This document shows positions 26,834-42,018 of a stretch of 64,000 nt of DNA, piece by piece. The translations under genes and the position numbers were made by a program. Numbering within the stretch: the first letter of the stretch is position 1; the number at the start of each line of letters is the position of its first letter. The notes under the pieces were generated by a model. The model saw nothing but the letters and a program-made list of their open reading frames with translations. It made no database searches and was not told the origin of the DNA. Source of the stretch: Bradyrhizobium tropiciagri (lineage in GTDB: Bacteria; Pseudomonadota; Alphaproteobacteria; Rhizobiales; Xanthobacteraceae); NCBI RefSeq assembly GCF_001189845.1, contig NZ_LFLZ01000037.1:23628-87627 (forward strand), read 5' to 3'.

Positions 26834-28633
26834 ATGGAAAGACGGCTCGCTGCCATTCTTTGCGCTGACATCGCCGGCTATTCCCGCATGATGGGGGTCG
26901 ACGAGGCGGGGACGCATGCCTCGTTCAAGGCGCACCGCAGCGCGATCTATCCCATCATCCTCAACCATGGCGGCCGCATCGTCAAAAACACCGGCGATGG
27001 CTTCCTGCTGGAATTTCCGAGCATCATCGGCGCGATCGAGGCCGCCGTCGCGATGCAGACCCTGATGGCCGAGCGCAACGAGCATCTGCCGGCCGACCGC
27101 GCCATGCATTTCCGGATGGGTGTCCACATGGGCGACGTCATGGCCGACGAGGACGAGGTGTTCGGCGACGACGTCAACATCGCCGTCCGTCTCGAGACAG
27201 TCGCCACGCCCGGCGGCATCGCGGTGTCGGACAAGGCCCGCACCGAGGCGGGACGGCGGCTTGCCGTCAGCCTGGTCGATGCCGGCCCCCACCGCTTCAA
27301 GAACATCGCCGAACCGGTCAATGTCTGGACCTGGGTGCCGGCCGGGACTGACGCCCAGGAGCACGCTCCGGAGGACGGGCCGCATCTGCCGGGGCAATAC
27401 CGGACCGCGATCGTCGGCGTGCTGCCGTTCGACAATCTGAGCGGCAGCACAGACGAATATTTTTCGGACGGCCTGACCGAGGATCTGATCCACGCGCTGT
27501 CGCTGCAATCCTTCTACCGCGTGCTGAGCCGCAACTCGACCTTCACCTACAAGGGCAAGAATGTCTCGACGCGGCTGATCGCGCGCGAGATCGACGCCAC
27601 CTATCTGATCCAGGGCTCGGTGCGGCGCGCCGGCAACAAGATTCGCGTCACCGCCGAGTTGATCGCGCCCGAGAAGGGCGAGCAGCTGTGGACCGGCCGC
27701 TACGACCGCGACATGGGCGACCTGTTCGCGATGCAGGACGAGATCACCGCCAATCTCTCCGCTGCGGTCGCGCAGGAGATCTACCGCGCCGAGGCATCGG
27801 CGCCGGCACGCTCGCCGAACTCCGAGCTGACCGCGTGGGATCGTTTCCTGAAGGGTCTGTCGCACTACTATCACCAGACCAAGACCGATTGCGAAACCGC
27901 GATCGCGCTGTTCAAGGAAGCGATCGAGCTCGATCCCGCGCTGTCGATCGCGCGCGCCTATCTGGCGCTGATCCAGATCCAGAGCATCCAGTTCGGCTGG
28001 ATTTCGAGCACGCGCGAATTGTGGGCCTCGTCGGTCAGCCTGGCCGAGAGCAGCGTCCGGCTCGATCCGCGCTCCTCGTTCGCATTTTCGCTGCTGGCCT
28101 ATCTGCACGCGATGCAGGGCCATTACGAAGCCGCGATGGATGCCATCAAACGGGCGATCGAGCTCAACCCCTACGACATGGGCGCGCGCGGCGTGCTCGG
28201 GATCTGCCACATGGTGATCGGCGACCATCGCCAGGCGGTGGAGCTGTTCTCGACGGCGGTCCAGCGCGGCAACAGCGATCCGCGCTACCAGTGGGGCGCC
28301 TTGAACGCGTTCAGCCATTATTTGCTCGGGCAGTATGACGCATCGCTGTCGTGGTCGCGCGAAACGCTCTACCTCAACCCGAACCATTTGCAGGGCCTTG
28401 CGGTGCGCGCCGCAGCGCTCGCCCAGCTCGGCCGCACTGAGGAGGCCGCGCAGGCGGCCGAGGCGCTGCTCGCCAACCATCCCGAGCTGACGGTCGAACG
28501 TCACTTGCGCAATTTCCACTGGAAGAACCCGGCCGACATTGCGCATTATCGCGACGGCCTCTTGAAAGCGGGCCTCCCCTTCGGCAAACTCGCTCTGGTT
28601 GCATCCACGTCGAAATTCGCCATCGACTCCTGA
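26834..28633 (+). CDS. Class III adenylate cyclase with TolB-like and TPR regions
   Basis: 599 residues. N-terminal CHD cyclase domain (1-170): ILCADIAGYSRMM (metal Asp), VKNTGDGFLLEF (second Asp), GVHMGDVM and FGDDVNIAVRLE (transition-state Asn/Arg), so it looks catalytically complete. Residues about 190-320 match the TolB-like segment found in this family (IVGVLPFDNLSG..EYFSDGLTEDLIHALS, LIQGSVRRAGNKIRVTAELI). From about 340 to the end are TPR repeats (YEAAMDAIKRAIELNPYD). Makes cyclic AMP; the TPR part probably senses or binds a partner. Rhizobia carry many paralogues; specific input unknown. The start has GGAGA just upstream. Confidence 0.9.
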   Translation: MERRLAAILCADIAGYSRMMGVDEAGTHASFKAHRSAIYPIILNHGGRIVKNTGDGFLLEFPSIIGAIEAAVAMQTLMAERNEHLPADRAMHFRMGVHMGDVMADEDEVFGDDVNIAVRLETVATPGGIAVSDKARTEAGRRLAVSLVDAGPHRFKNIAEPVNVWTWVPAGTDAQEHAPEDGPHLPGQYRTAIVGVLPFDNLSGSTDEYFSDGLTEDLIHALSLQSFYRVLSRNSTFTYKGKNVSTRLIAREIDATYLIQGSVRRAGNKIRVTAELIAPEKGEQLWTGRYDRDMGDLFAMQDEITANLSAAVAQEIYRAEASAPARSPNSELTAWDRFLKGLSHYYHQTKTDCETAIALFKEAIELDPALSIARAYLALIQIQSIQFGWISSTRELWASSVSLAESSVRLDPRSSFAFSLLAYLHAMQGHYEAAMDAIKRAIELNPYDMGARGVLGICHMVIGDHRQAVELFSTAVQRGNSDPRYQWGALNAFSHYLLGQYDASLSWSRETLYLNPNHLQGLAVRAAALAQLGRTEEAAQAAEALLANHPELTVERHLRNFHWKNPADIAHYRDGLLKAGLPFGKLALVASTSKFAIDS

Positions 28634-28693
28634 GCGAATTCATTCACCGGTAATGGATGCTTTTTAAGCTGAAGCTTTTCAGGATGTGGTTTG

Positions 28694-29353
28694 ATGTCCG
28701 ATACGGCTGCAAGCGCGGTGCCCGCCCCGCAGGTCTCCCCTGACAATCCCTGCCCGTTCCTGCGTGCACTGGTCGCCGGCGGCTATGTCGGGGGCCACAT
28801 CGTGCCGTTGCCACAGCTGACCGAAACCATCGACCGCGCCACCGGCAAGACCGGCCTTCCGGCGCTCAACGCCGGCGCCAAGATCTTCATGGTCGCGCAG
28901 ATGGCCAACGGCATCGGCCCGTTCAGCCTGGTGCGCAGCCTGTTGCAGGGCGCGATCCTCGACGAATTGCGCAACGGCCCGCTCGACAAGCACGGCGCCG
29001 GCTCGCGCATCCTCGATCAGGACGCCGTCGTGCATGAAGACGAGATCGCGCGGCTCGCGACCTTCGGCAGCGACCACAAGGCGTCCGACGGCAGCGTCGA
29101 ACGCGGGCTGTCGGCCTCCGAGATCAAGACCTTCATGGCCGCGAACTTCCAGCGCGCCAAGGACGAGCATCCGCCGTCCTACGCCATCCTGCACTGCTAC
29201 TATCCGCTCTTGATGCTCGGCGAGTGGCCGGTGCTGCTCGACATCATGGGCAAGGGCGAAGGCAAGCACCGCTATCTCAGCGTCGCCGAGGTCAGGACCC
29301 TGTTCGTGGAAAAGCGCTTTCCGGACCGCATCGTCGCGCTTCTCAACGGCTGA
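28694..29353 (+). CDS. Conserved hypothetical cytosolic protein
   Basis: About 219 residues from the ATG at 28694. No signal peptide or membrane segment. The start, DNPCPFLRALVAGGYVGGHIVPLPQL, vaguely recalls the Cys-Pro heme-ligand region of chloroperoxidase-like proteins (CPxLNALANHG), with only one cysteine in that context, but no further motif supports that assignment. The C-terminal part has HPPSYAILHCYYPLLMLGEWPVLLDIMGKG. Separated from the cyclase gene by 60 bases, so possibly co-transcribed. Confidence 0.6.
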   Translation: MSDTAASAVPAPQVSPDNPCPFLRALVAGGYVGGHIVPLPQLTETIDRATGKTGLPALNAGAKIFMVAQMANGIGPFSLVRSLLQGAILDELRNGPLDKHGAGSRILDQDAVVHEDEIARLATFGSDHKASDGSVERGLSASEIKTFMAANFQRAKDEHPPSYAILHCYYPLLMLGEWPVLLDIMGKGEGKHRYLSVAEVRTLFVEKRFPDRIVALLNG

Positions 29354-29380
29354 GTTGCGGGCCTTGCGCCAACCAGCTGT

Positions 29381-30328
29381 CTATTTGAACAGCGGCGTGC
29401 CCGGCACGAAGGCGTCGAACGCCGCCCAGAACTGCGCGCGGTAACGATCCTGCTCCTGCAGGATCTCGTGCTTGGAGCCGGCGATCACGAGATGCGAGCC
29501 GGCGCGCAGATGATAGGCGAACTCCTCGATCGCGGCCGTCGACACCACCTCGTCATTGCTCGCCGCCAGCATCAGGATGGGCTGGCGGATCTCGGAGGGA
29601 TACGACATGCCGCGGAAGGTGCGCATCGCAGTGAACGCGGTGTCGGCCCACGCGATCGTCGGTGCGGCGATGCCGAGCGTCGGGTCTTCCTCCAGGATCG
29701 CCGCGTTGCGGGCGTGCCGCACCGGATCGCTGGTCACGGGATTGCCGATGAAGGGCGCGAGCCCGACCAACTCGCTGCCGCCACCCGGAACGTAATTGCC
29801 GCCCTGCCCGGTCCAGCGCATGATCCGAAGCAGCGCGCTCGGAAAGAACGACACGCGCTTGCGCGGCAGGTCGATCATCGGCGCCGACAGCACCATGCGG
29901 TCGAACCAGCGCTTGCCGGCATGCGCGACCCGCAGCAGGACCGCGCCGCCCATCGAATGGGCCAGCGCGAAATAGGGCGGCGGACAATCAGGCAACACCA
30001 CCTGCTGCACGAAGGTCTCGACGTCGGTCTCATAGTCAGCGAAGTCGCGCACATACCCCTTGCGCGGATCACGCAGCCGCCGCGACGAATGGCCCTGCCC
30101 GCGCCAGTCGATCATCGCCACCGCGAAGCCGCGGTCGCGCAGGTCGCGCACGGTCTCGAAGTATTTTTCGATCATCTCGCCGCGCCCGCCGAACACGCAG
30201 ACCGTGCCCTTGCGGCCGGGCGGCGGCGCCCAGCGCGCGAAGCGCAGCTCGGCCCCGTCTGATGTTTTGATGGTGCCACTGACAACGTCGTCCGGAACCG
30301 GGTTGGCGGGAATCGAGACGAGCGTCAT
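29381..30328 (-). CDS. Alpha/beta hydrolase, lysophospholipase-like
   Basis: 315 residues. Catalytic elements: nucleophile elbow AHSMGG, oxyanion region VFGGRGEMIEKY, MIDWRGQGHS, acid in AASNDEVVS and His in GSKHEILQE. This is the monoacylglycerol lipase/lysophospholipase L2 pattern. No signal peptide, so it is probably cytosolic. Likely hydrolyses an acyl ester; substrate unknown. Convergent with the hypothetical gene ending at 29353. Confidence 0.85.
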   Translation of the reverse strand: MTLVSIPANPVPDDVVSGTIKTSDGAELRFARWAPPPGRKGTVCVFGGRGEMIEKYFETVRDLRDRGFAVAMIDWRGQGHSSRRLRDPRKGYVRDFADYETDVETFVQQVVLPDCPPPYFALAHSMGGAVLLRVAHAGKRWFDRMVLSAPMIDLPRKRVSFFPSALLRIMRWTGQGGNYVPGGGSELVGLAPFIGNPVTSDPVRHARNAAILEEDPTLGIAAPTIAWADTAFTAMRTFRGMSYPSEIRQPILMLAASNDEVVSTAAIEEFAYHLRAGSHLVIAGSKHEILQEQDRYRAQFWAAFDAFVPGTPLFK

Positions 30329-30454
30329 GCGGGAGACCGGCGTGGTGAGACAGGGTGGAGATCAAGGACGCCTGCGCCAAAAAAAGCGACGCGGTTTCCG
30401 CCTCTTGAACGCGACGTGACCCCTCCCATATCACCTCAGTGCAGGCCGCTACCA

Positions 30455-30548
30455 GTGTTTCGGAACCGGAACATGAGGCTGCACACATCTAAGCCCGGCC
30501 CGATGGCGGGCGGGTAACTGAAGCAGTCGCTCATTGGAGGACTACCCT
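30455..30548 (+). promoter_or_regulatory. ROSE-like RNA thermometer in the hsp20 leader
   Basis: The leader ends in a hairpin at 30525-30543: AGTC, bulged G, CTC, loop ATTG, GAG, GACT. It sequesters the Shine-Dalgarno GGAGG. The strand opposite the SD contains TCGCT, matching the ROSE consensus UYGCU, and the bulged G is the feature known to set melting in Bradyrhizobium ROSE elements. An upstream GC-rich hairpin lies around 30494-30513. Placement before a small heat-shock gene fits. The 5' limit is approximate. Confidence 0.75.
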
Positions 30549-31025
30549 ATGCGTAGCTACGACCTCACTCCGTTTTATCGTTCCACCGTCGGCTTCGACC
30601 GCCTCTTCAACCTGCTCGATCAGGTGACCTCGGACGGCAGCCCCGGCTATCCCCCCTACAACATCGAGCGCACCGGCGAGAATGCTTACCGGATCAGCGT
30701 CGCGGTCTCCGGCTTCTCGCAGGCCGAGCTTTCGATCGTCGCGAAGGAGAACACGCTGACGATCAAGGGCGAGAAATCCGCCAACGAGAACTCCGGCCAC
30801 GGCTCGGAAGTGCTCTATCGCGGCATCGCCTCCCGCGCGTTCGAGCGCGTCTTCCAGCTTGCCGACTTCGTGCAGGTGAAGAACGCTTCGCTCGAGAACG
30901 GCCTGCTCCACGTCGATCTCGTCCGCGAGATTCCCGAGGCCAAGAAGCCCCGCAACATTCCGATCGGCGGCGGCGGCGAGAAGGCCCCGCAGGTCGTCGA
31001 CGGCTCGGCGAAGGTCGCAGCCTAA
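30549..31025 (+). CDS. Small heat-shock protein (Hsp20 family)
   Basis: 158 residues from the ATG at 30549, eight bases after TGGAGG; the upstream TTG at 30534 lies inside the SD hairpin and is unlikely. Start MRSYDLTPFYRSTVGFDRLF is typical of rhizobial class A sHsps. The alpha-crystallin domain spans about residues 35-125 (YPPYNIERTGENAYRISVAVSGF, LTIKGEK, YRGIASRAFERVFQLADFVQVKNASLENGLLHVDL), ending with the IPI-like motif RNIPIGG. An ATP-independent holdase for unfolding proteins. Control by the ROSE-like leader is strongly suggested. Confidence 0.95.
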   Translation: MRSYDLTPFYRSTVGFDRLFNLLDQVTSDGSPGYPPYNIERTGENAYRISVAVSGFSQAELSIVAKENTLTIKGEKSANENSGHGSEVLYRGIASRAFERVFQLADFVQVKNASLENGLLHVDLVREIPEAKKPRNIPIGGGGEKAPQVVDGSAKVAA

Positions 31026-31065
31026 GGAATGCGCCCCGCGTCAGCAGATATTGGCTGAACGCGAA

Positions 31066-31096
31066 AACGCCCCGGGAAACCGGGGCGTTTTTTTTT
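31066..31096 (+). terminator. Intrinsic terminator of hsp20
   Basis: Perfect ten-base-pair stem AACGCCCCGG / CCGGGGCGTT with GAAA loop, followed by a run of nine T. About 40 bases after the hsp20 stop. Confidence 0.95.
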
Positions 31097-31108
31097 GTTG
31101 CCGGCTGC

Positions 31109-31192
31109 GTAGCCGGATGGAGCGAAGCGAAATCCGGGGACGCTGTGCCAGCGGAGAGATTCCCGGATTTCGCTACGCTCCATCCGGGCTAC
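31109..31192. repeat. Palindromic intergenic repeat, family D
   Basis: Inverted repeat with arms GTAGCCGGATGGAGCGAAGC.. and ..GCTACGCTCCATCCGGGCTAC, each about 32 bases, around a 20-base centre. It ends six bases from the stop codon of the next minus-strand gene. Elements of this type are scattered in Bradyrhizobiaceae genomes. Confidence 0.8.
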
Positions 31193-31197
31193 GGACG

Positions 31198-32001
31198 TCA
31201 CTCCAGCCCTTGCACCTTGGGCATTTCCTGGGTCGGCAGGATCGCGGGCGGGGGCGCCGCCGGCGGTGGCGCGGCTTGACCGACGGTCGGAACCTCGGCC
31301 TGCTGGACGGGCTTCGGCGCCGCGGCCGCCTGGGTCTCCGCCGGCTTCGGCGCAGCCGCGGCCTGCTCGGGTGCTGCGGCCTGGGCGGGCGCAGGCTGCG
31401 GCGTGGCGGTCGGCGGCACCGCGGCCTGGGCCGCCGCGGCGGGAGCCTGGGTCGCCGGAGCAGCAGCGGGAGCCTGCGCCTTGGCGTTGAGCGGGCTGCG
31501 CTTCGGCACTGGCACGCGGCTCGCGACATGGGGGATCGGGAGCGGCGGCCGCGGCACCCGGGCCTGGATCGCCCGCGGCATCGGACCGACCGGGCCGTAG
31601 GTCGCGCTCATCTCCTCCTCGTAATTGTCGCCGAGCCGATAGGCCGGGGTGAAGCGGATGATGTGCCCGTCGCGGGCATCGATCACCAGCCGGCCGTCGT
31701 CGCCGCCCTGGTCGATCACCGAGATCGTGTAGACGAAGCCGCGCTGCTGCGGGGCGCCGAGCGGCAGATAGCCGTTCTCGCGCAGCACGGTGTAGATCTC
31801 GACCGGCGGCAGCAGGCTTGGGACGCGGCCAAAGCGCGGCGGCGGCGGAACTTCGGGCATGGCGGCGTAGGGCCCGTCCATGTCGGAGACCCTGACGAAA
31901 GCCGGGCTGCCGATCCGGGCGGACGTTGCGAGCTGCGCCTCGGCCGAGACTGCGCTGAGCGCGAGGGCGGCGGCTGCAACCGAACCTGTGAACAACTTCA
32001 T
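31198..32001 (-). CDS. Exported protein with Pro/Ala-rich C-terminal tail, function unknown
   Basis: 267 residues from the ATG at 32001, supported by AGGAG seven bases upstream and a signal peptide (MKLFTGSVAAAALALSAVSAEA). The folded part (about 23-150) includes LPPVEIYTVLRENGYLPLGAPQQRGFVYTISV and DGRLVIDARDGHIIRFTPAYRLG, resembling PepSY-like small periplasmic folds. The remaining 110 residues are Pro/Ala/Gln low complexity, as in cell-wall-spanning linkers. No named family assigned. Confidence 0.75.
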   Translation of the reverse strand: MKLFTGSVAAAALALSAVSAEAQLATSARIGSPAFVRVSDMDGPYAAMPEVPPPPRFGRVPSLLPPVEIYTVLRENGYLPLGAPQQRGFVYTISVIDQGGDDGRLVIDARDGHIIRFTPAYRLGDNYEEEMSATYGPVGPMPRAIQARVPRPPLPIPHVASRVPVPKRSPLNAKAQAPAAAPATQAPAAAAQAAVPPTATPQPAPAQAAAPEQAAAAPKPAETQAAAAPKPVQQAEVPTVGQAAPPPAAPPPAILPTQEMPKVQGLE

Positions 32002-32489
32002 CGCCGTAACTCCTGTCTGCCCCGCCCTAAGGAGCTTCCCGCTCTCTTGGAGGCTTGCCCGGGGCAAAATTTCAGTTTGAAATTCGGCGGTCCTTGGTCG
32101 CTCCTTGGGCCAGATCACGGCGTGTTTGCTTCGAATCGGGGGCGCGGCGGGCCAGCCGAGCCGTTCATTCCGAGCATGCGGGCGAGGACTTCCTCGCGCT
32201 TGTGTGATAGACAAAAATTTGGCAAGGTCGAGGTTAGGACAGTAAGGCTGTCTCAATTTCGAGGCCATCCCGGCATGGGGATTGCAACGAGAACCTTCGC
32301 GAGAAGGACCTCGGCGCCCCGGGCTCCGAGAATGCTGCAGACAGGGCCGTCCCCTAGGGGACGTTGAAACGCCCGTCGTCTGAATTTAGGAAAATGCGGC
32401 TCGCGGCGGACGAGCGGTGGCCCGGTGGGTGCCGCAACGTCCAAGGTGCGCCAAATAGGGTGAGGCCCCTTACGCAAGGGAGAGGACAC
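32002..32489. other. Divergent region between exported-protein gene and gltB
   Basis: About 490 bases, with no gene supported. It should contain the gltB promoter and that of the minus-strand gene. GGGAGAGGA at 32478-32486 is the gltB ribosome-binding site. No operator or riboswitch recognised. Confidence 0.4.
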
Positions 32490-37224
<4,735 letters not shown>

Positions 37225-37237
37225 GTCACGACCACGC

Positions 37238-37330
37238 GTCATTCCGGGGCGCGCCAGGCGCGAACCCGGAATTGCGCAAAACCACTTCGAGACTTCGGGT
37301 CTGTGCCCCGCGGCACAGCCCGGAATGACG
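37238..37330. repeat. Palindromic intergenic repeat, family C copy 1
   Basis: Outer arms GTCATTCCGG and CCGGAATGAC, with inner GCGCGCCAGGCGCG. Located between gltB and gltD. A shorter copy lies at 43044-43086. Confidence 0.75.
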
Positions 37331-37362
37331 GAACAACTGAGATGCAGGGGCATCGGGTTTCA

Positions 37363-38819
<1,457 letters not shown>

Positions 38820-38860
38820 GTGCCCCGGCCGTTGCGCCGAACTAAATCTCACAAACTCGA

Positions 38861-38968
38861 CTGTCATCGCCCGCGAAAGCGGGCGATCCAGTATTCCAGA
38901 GACTTCTGCGATTGGACGGATAGGTCGCGGCGCATTGGATGCCCTGCCTTCGCCGGGCACGACGAGCT
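38861..38968. repeat. Palindromic intergenic repeat, family B copy 2
   Basis: Starts TGTCATCGCCCGCGAAAGCG with internal palindrome GCCCGCGAAAGCGGGC, then CGATCCAGTATTCCAGAGAC, and ends CCTTCGCCGGGCACGACG. Shares blocks with 18961-19071. It lies downstream of gltD. Confidence 0.7.
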
Positions 38969-39063
38969 TTCGCAGCGGCAAGGCCGCGTAGCCTCAGCAA
39001 CTCGCTACCGCAACTGCGCGCCGAGACGCGAACGGCATGGTGAGCAGAGTCGGGGCGTTCGCG

Positions 39064-40047
39064 TTATACAGCCGCCCCCAGAGATCGTCCTTTCTCCTGT
39101 TCGATGAGGCCACTTTCCACAAGAGCAAGCGCAAGACCCCTCGATTTCAGACCTATCTGCTCAATCACAATATCCCAGAAAAAGAGTTGCAATAAGCGCT
39201 CCTGATACGAACGAAGTGTATGGAAGCTGCCTTTGTGGAACAGTCCATGCCTAATGGCTTCGATTTCCTTGAAGAGTAATTTTTCGTCAGCGAATGACTT
39301 ATTCCTTTGTCCGTAGGAAGCGGAAAGCTTGGTGCGAATTGCATCACTTTTTCCGCCAACAAGTATTTCTAGTGCGATCCAATACGATGAAAACTTGAAA
39401 GCCTCATCTTCCTCGCCAAGCGCCATATCGAAGAACTTGCATGCTCGTTCAAGCCGCGTGCGATACTGCGTTTGTTGCAACGCGAGCCTGCCGGAAATTT
39501 CTGCCATGAGTGCCGGATCGACAATTCTAAAGAGGTCACTGAGCAGCGGCATACGGATTGTAGGCCCAGACAGCGAAACAATGCCGTTCTCGTCGAAATC
39601 GAAGTTGGCCACCCAGCTATAGCTCGACAATCTTCCAAACGGCAACGCAAGATAAGCCTTGAGAAAGCTGATAGACTCGAACGCCTTCGCGTAGCTCGTT
39701 TCCGAATCATATCGTTCCGCCGGCGAAATCAGCGCAAGATAGTTGCAGTCGGGAAGTTCGGCCTTCGATAAGTGATGGTGAAGCTTCAATCGCCCATCTT
39801 CAACCGCCATCACCACGTCAATTCGATTACTAACAAGCGGTGCGAGCTTGCCAAAGAGCATCGTCGCCGGATGCGAATTTGGAAACGACTGTCTGCGAAT
39901 TCCAACATTGGCCGCAAGATCCGCAAATTGCTCCGGGTCCGGGATTATGACGCTGAATATCTTTCCATGAAAATATCTGAATGAGGGATCACTGTCCGCG
40001 AAGCTCTTTGCCACATCGGCGAGCGAAATCGTCTGGGTCTCCGGCAT
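39064..40047 (-). CDS. HEPN-like (Apea-type) protein of unknown function, low GC
   Basis: 327 residues, no signal peptide or membrane segment. The C-terminal third has LERACKFFDMALGEEDEAFKFSSYWIALEILVGGKSDAIRTKLS and EIEAIRHGLFHKGSFHTL; the RHGLFH stretch fits the R-x4-6-H signature of HEPN ribonuclease domains, and the spacing resembles Apea-like HEPN proteins. The N-terminal 200 residues are unrecognised. Base composition is clearly less GC-rich than neighbours and codon choice differs, suggesting acquisition. No antitoxin or partner gene is adjacent. RNase or abortive-infection activity is possible but unproven. Confidence 0.6.
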   Translation of the reverse strand: MPETQTISLADVAKSFADSDPSFRYFHGKIFSVIIPDPEQFADLAANVGIRRQSFPNSHPATMLFGKLAPLVSNRIDVVMAVEDGRLKLHHHLSKAELPDCNYLALISPAERYDSETSYAKAFESISFLKAYLALPFGRLSSYSWVANFDFDENGIVSLSGPTIRMPLLSDLFRIVDPALMAEISGRLALQQTQYRTRLERACKFFDMALGEEDEAFKFSSYWIALEILVGGKSDAIRTKLSASYGQRNKSFADEKLLFKEIEAIRHGLFHKGSFHTLRSYQERLLQLFFWDIVIEQIGLKSRGLALALVESGLIEQEKGRSLGAAV

Positions 40048-40092
40048 AGTCGCAAATCCACATTGGAATACAGTGGGCGCTTCTTTGGGTGG

Positions 40093-41829
40093 TCAGTTCT
40101 GCACCCGCACGCCGAGCATCACCACCGTCGACGCCGAGCTCTGTCCCGGCTGGTTGGAATCCAGCCAGTCGCGGCGCAGCGTGCCCTTGATCCAGAGGCT
40201 GCGCGTCATCTTGTAGATCAGGTCGCCCGACAGCGAGTAGATCTTGTCGGTGCGGTTGTCGCCCTGGTAGTCGAGCGTGCCGTAGGTGAACTTGCCGATG
40301 CCGGTCAGCCAGCGGCGGAAGTCGTGGTCGACCTCGACGGTGTAGGTGCGCGACAGCACGCCGGAGGTGCCCGGCAGCGTGGTCTCGCCGAGCTGGGTGT
40401 CAGAATAGAACTTTGCCGTGGTCAGCGGCGTCGCAGTCCAGGTCAGCGAGGCCGTGGTGAGCAGGCCTTCGAGCCGGCTGAGCCGCGGGTCGACATAGTC
40501 GCGCGCCGCATAGCCGATCGAGACCTCGCCGAACAGCAACCGGGTGAACTCGAACGACGTACCGACTTTGGCGTAACCGCCCGACGAATTGCGCGCGTAG
40601 CCGTTGCGGTCGAGATAGAGATCGTGGAAGCGGCTGTCGCCCTCCACCTCGACGAACGGCTTCACGGCCGGATTCAGCTCATAGCTCAGGCGGCCGACGC
40701 CGCCATATTGGGTGAAGTTGCGGTCGTCGTTCGATGACGAGGTGCCGTCGGTGAGCTTCGACCATTGATAATCGGTGCGATCGACCGTGCCGCCGAGCGA
40801 GACCTGCATGCGGTTGAAATGCTGGTCGATGCCGAAGGTGCCGCCGACCGTAGAGTAGAGCGGATATTTGGCAAGGCCCGCCTGCACGTTCGGGCTGCCC
40901 GGATTGTCGGTCGAGACCAACAGGCGGGCCTGCGCCGTCAGATGCGTGTCCTTCGACACATCGAGACGGCCGTCGATATGGCCGGTGAAGTTTGGACGGT
41001 CGATGTCGAGCGGCGCCGACAGCGGCGTGTCGTCAATCGGCGTGAGCTGGGAGCCGTAGCCGGTGAAGGAGCCGCGCAGATCGGCGACGACGGCGTGACG
41101 CTCCCAGTCCGACATCGCGACGAATTCCGGCGCGACCATGTAGAACGCCTTGCCCTGCGGCGAATTCAACCGGCCCGGATTGGTGTCGTAGCCGGCCATC
41201 ACCTCGACCGCGGTCTTGACCATGAACGAGCCGGCGTAGTCGCCGACCGCGCCGAACGGATCGTCGTCGATCTTGAGCCGCCTGCGCGGCGGCTGGCCGA
41301 CGATGGTGCCGGCCATCGCCGGCGGCACCGGCGGCTTGCTGGCGGTCTCCGACGGCGGGATCGACAGCCGCAGCTGCCCGGCCGCGGTCAGCGGCGGCGC
41401 CGTGGGCACCGGCGAGCCGGGTCCCGGCGGCGGCTTCGGCTTGGCCTGGCCCGGATAATATTTCGGCTTCAGGCGCTTCCGATTGAGCGAGTCGTAGCCT
41501 GATGTCGAAGCGCCGTTGGCGGCCGGAAGACCGTAGGTCGGGACCTGTCCCACGCGCTCCGACGTGGATGTCGATGACGGCGACGCACGCCGGCTGGGAT
41601 CGGCGTCCGGCAGCTTCAGGCCGTTGAGCGGATCCATGGCGTCGGCCGTGGTCCGGCGCAGCGGCGAATCCGGCGTAATCACCTGGCTCTGCCGGTTCGG
41701 GCTGAACAAATCCGGCGTCACGGTCTGGGCGTTGGCGAGCCCCGACGTCGCAGCGAACGCAAGGCATGGCAAAACCACGCGAACGGGGCGTCCGCGCCGA
41801 TTTGGGCCGCTTGCTGGCCGCCGCCACAC
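40093..41829 (-). CDS. Outer-membrane beta-barrel protein (BBP2-like)
   Basis: About 578 residues from a GTG at 41829. Signal peptide RVVLPCLAFAATSGLANAQ; residues 35-180 are a Pro/Ser/Thr-rich periplasmic or surface linker; the remainder shows alternating amphipathic strands (GSFMVKTAVEVMAGYDTNPGR, RLSYELNPAVKPFVEVEGDSR, TYTVEVDHDFRRWLTGIGKF, LIYKMTRSLWIKGTLRRD) and ends MLGVRVQN, with an aromatic/aliphatic-rich final strand. This fits the putative beta-barrel porin 2 group often linked to exopolysaccharide secretion. Function otherwise unknown. No polysaccharide genes are adjacent except the arabinose-5-phosphate isomerase divergent to it. Confidence 0.75.
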   Translation of the reverse strand: MWRRPASGPNRRGRPVRVVLPCLAFAATSGLANAQTVTPDLFSPNRQSQVITPDSPLRRTTADAMDPLNGLKLPDADPSRRASPSSTSTSERVGQVPTYGLPAANGASTSGYDSLNRKRLKPKYYPGQAKPKPPPGPGSPVPTAPPLTAAGQLRLSIPPSETASKPPVPPAMAGTIVGQPPRRRLKIDDDPFGAVGDYAGSFMVKTAVEVMAGYDTNPGRLNSPQGKAFYMVAPEFVAMSDWERHAVVADLRGSFTGYGSQLTPIDDTPLSAPLDIDRPNFTGHIDGRLDVSKDTHLTAQARLLVSTDNPGSPNVQAGLAKYPLYSTVGGTFGIDQHFNRMQVSLGGTVDRTDYQWSKLTDGTSSSNDDRNFTQYGGVGRLSYELNPAVKPFVEVEGDSRFHDLYLDRNGYARNSSGGYAKVGTSFEFTRLLFGEVSIGYAARDYVDPRLSRLEGLLTTASLTWTATPLTTAKFYSDTQLGETTLPGTSGVLSRTYTVEVDHDFRRWLTGIGKFTYGTLDYQGDNRTDKIYSLSGDLIYKMTRSLWIKGTLRRDWLDSNQPGQSSASTVVMLGVRVQN

Positions 41830-42018
41830 GATGGAAATACCCCAACGAATTCATGCACTTGACGTACGCATTTCGCCGGGCGGCGAAAAACGTCGTTAAT
41901 GGAGTTAAAACAATTATGGTTAATGAGCCGTTGAGGATCCGCCGCCGCGCGTCGCATCGCGGAATCGAACGTGCTAAGGGAGACGCCCGGGTGCAAAACC
42001 CCTCCCCTGGAATCCGAA

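Noticed and set aside
26726..28546. Long minus-strand open frame (about 600 codons)
   Set aside because: Antisense shadow of the adenylate cyclase gene; Arg/His/Asp-heavy translation typical of high-GC antisense frames and no domain.
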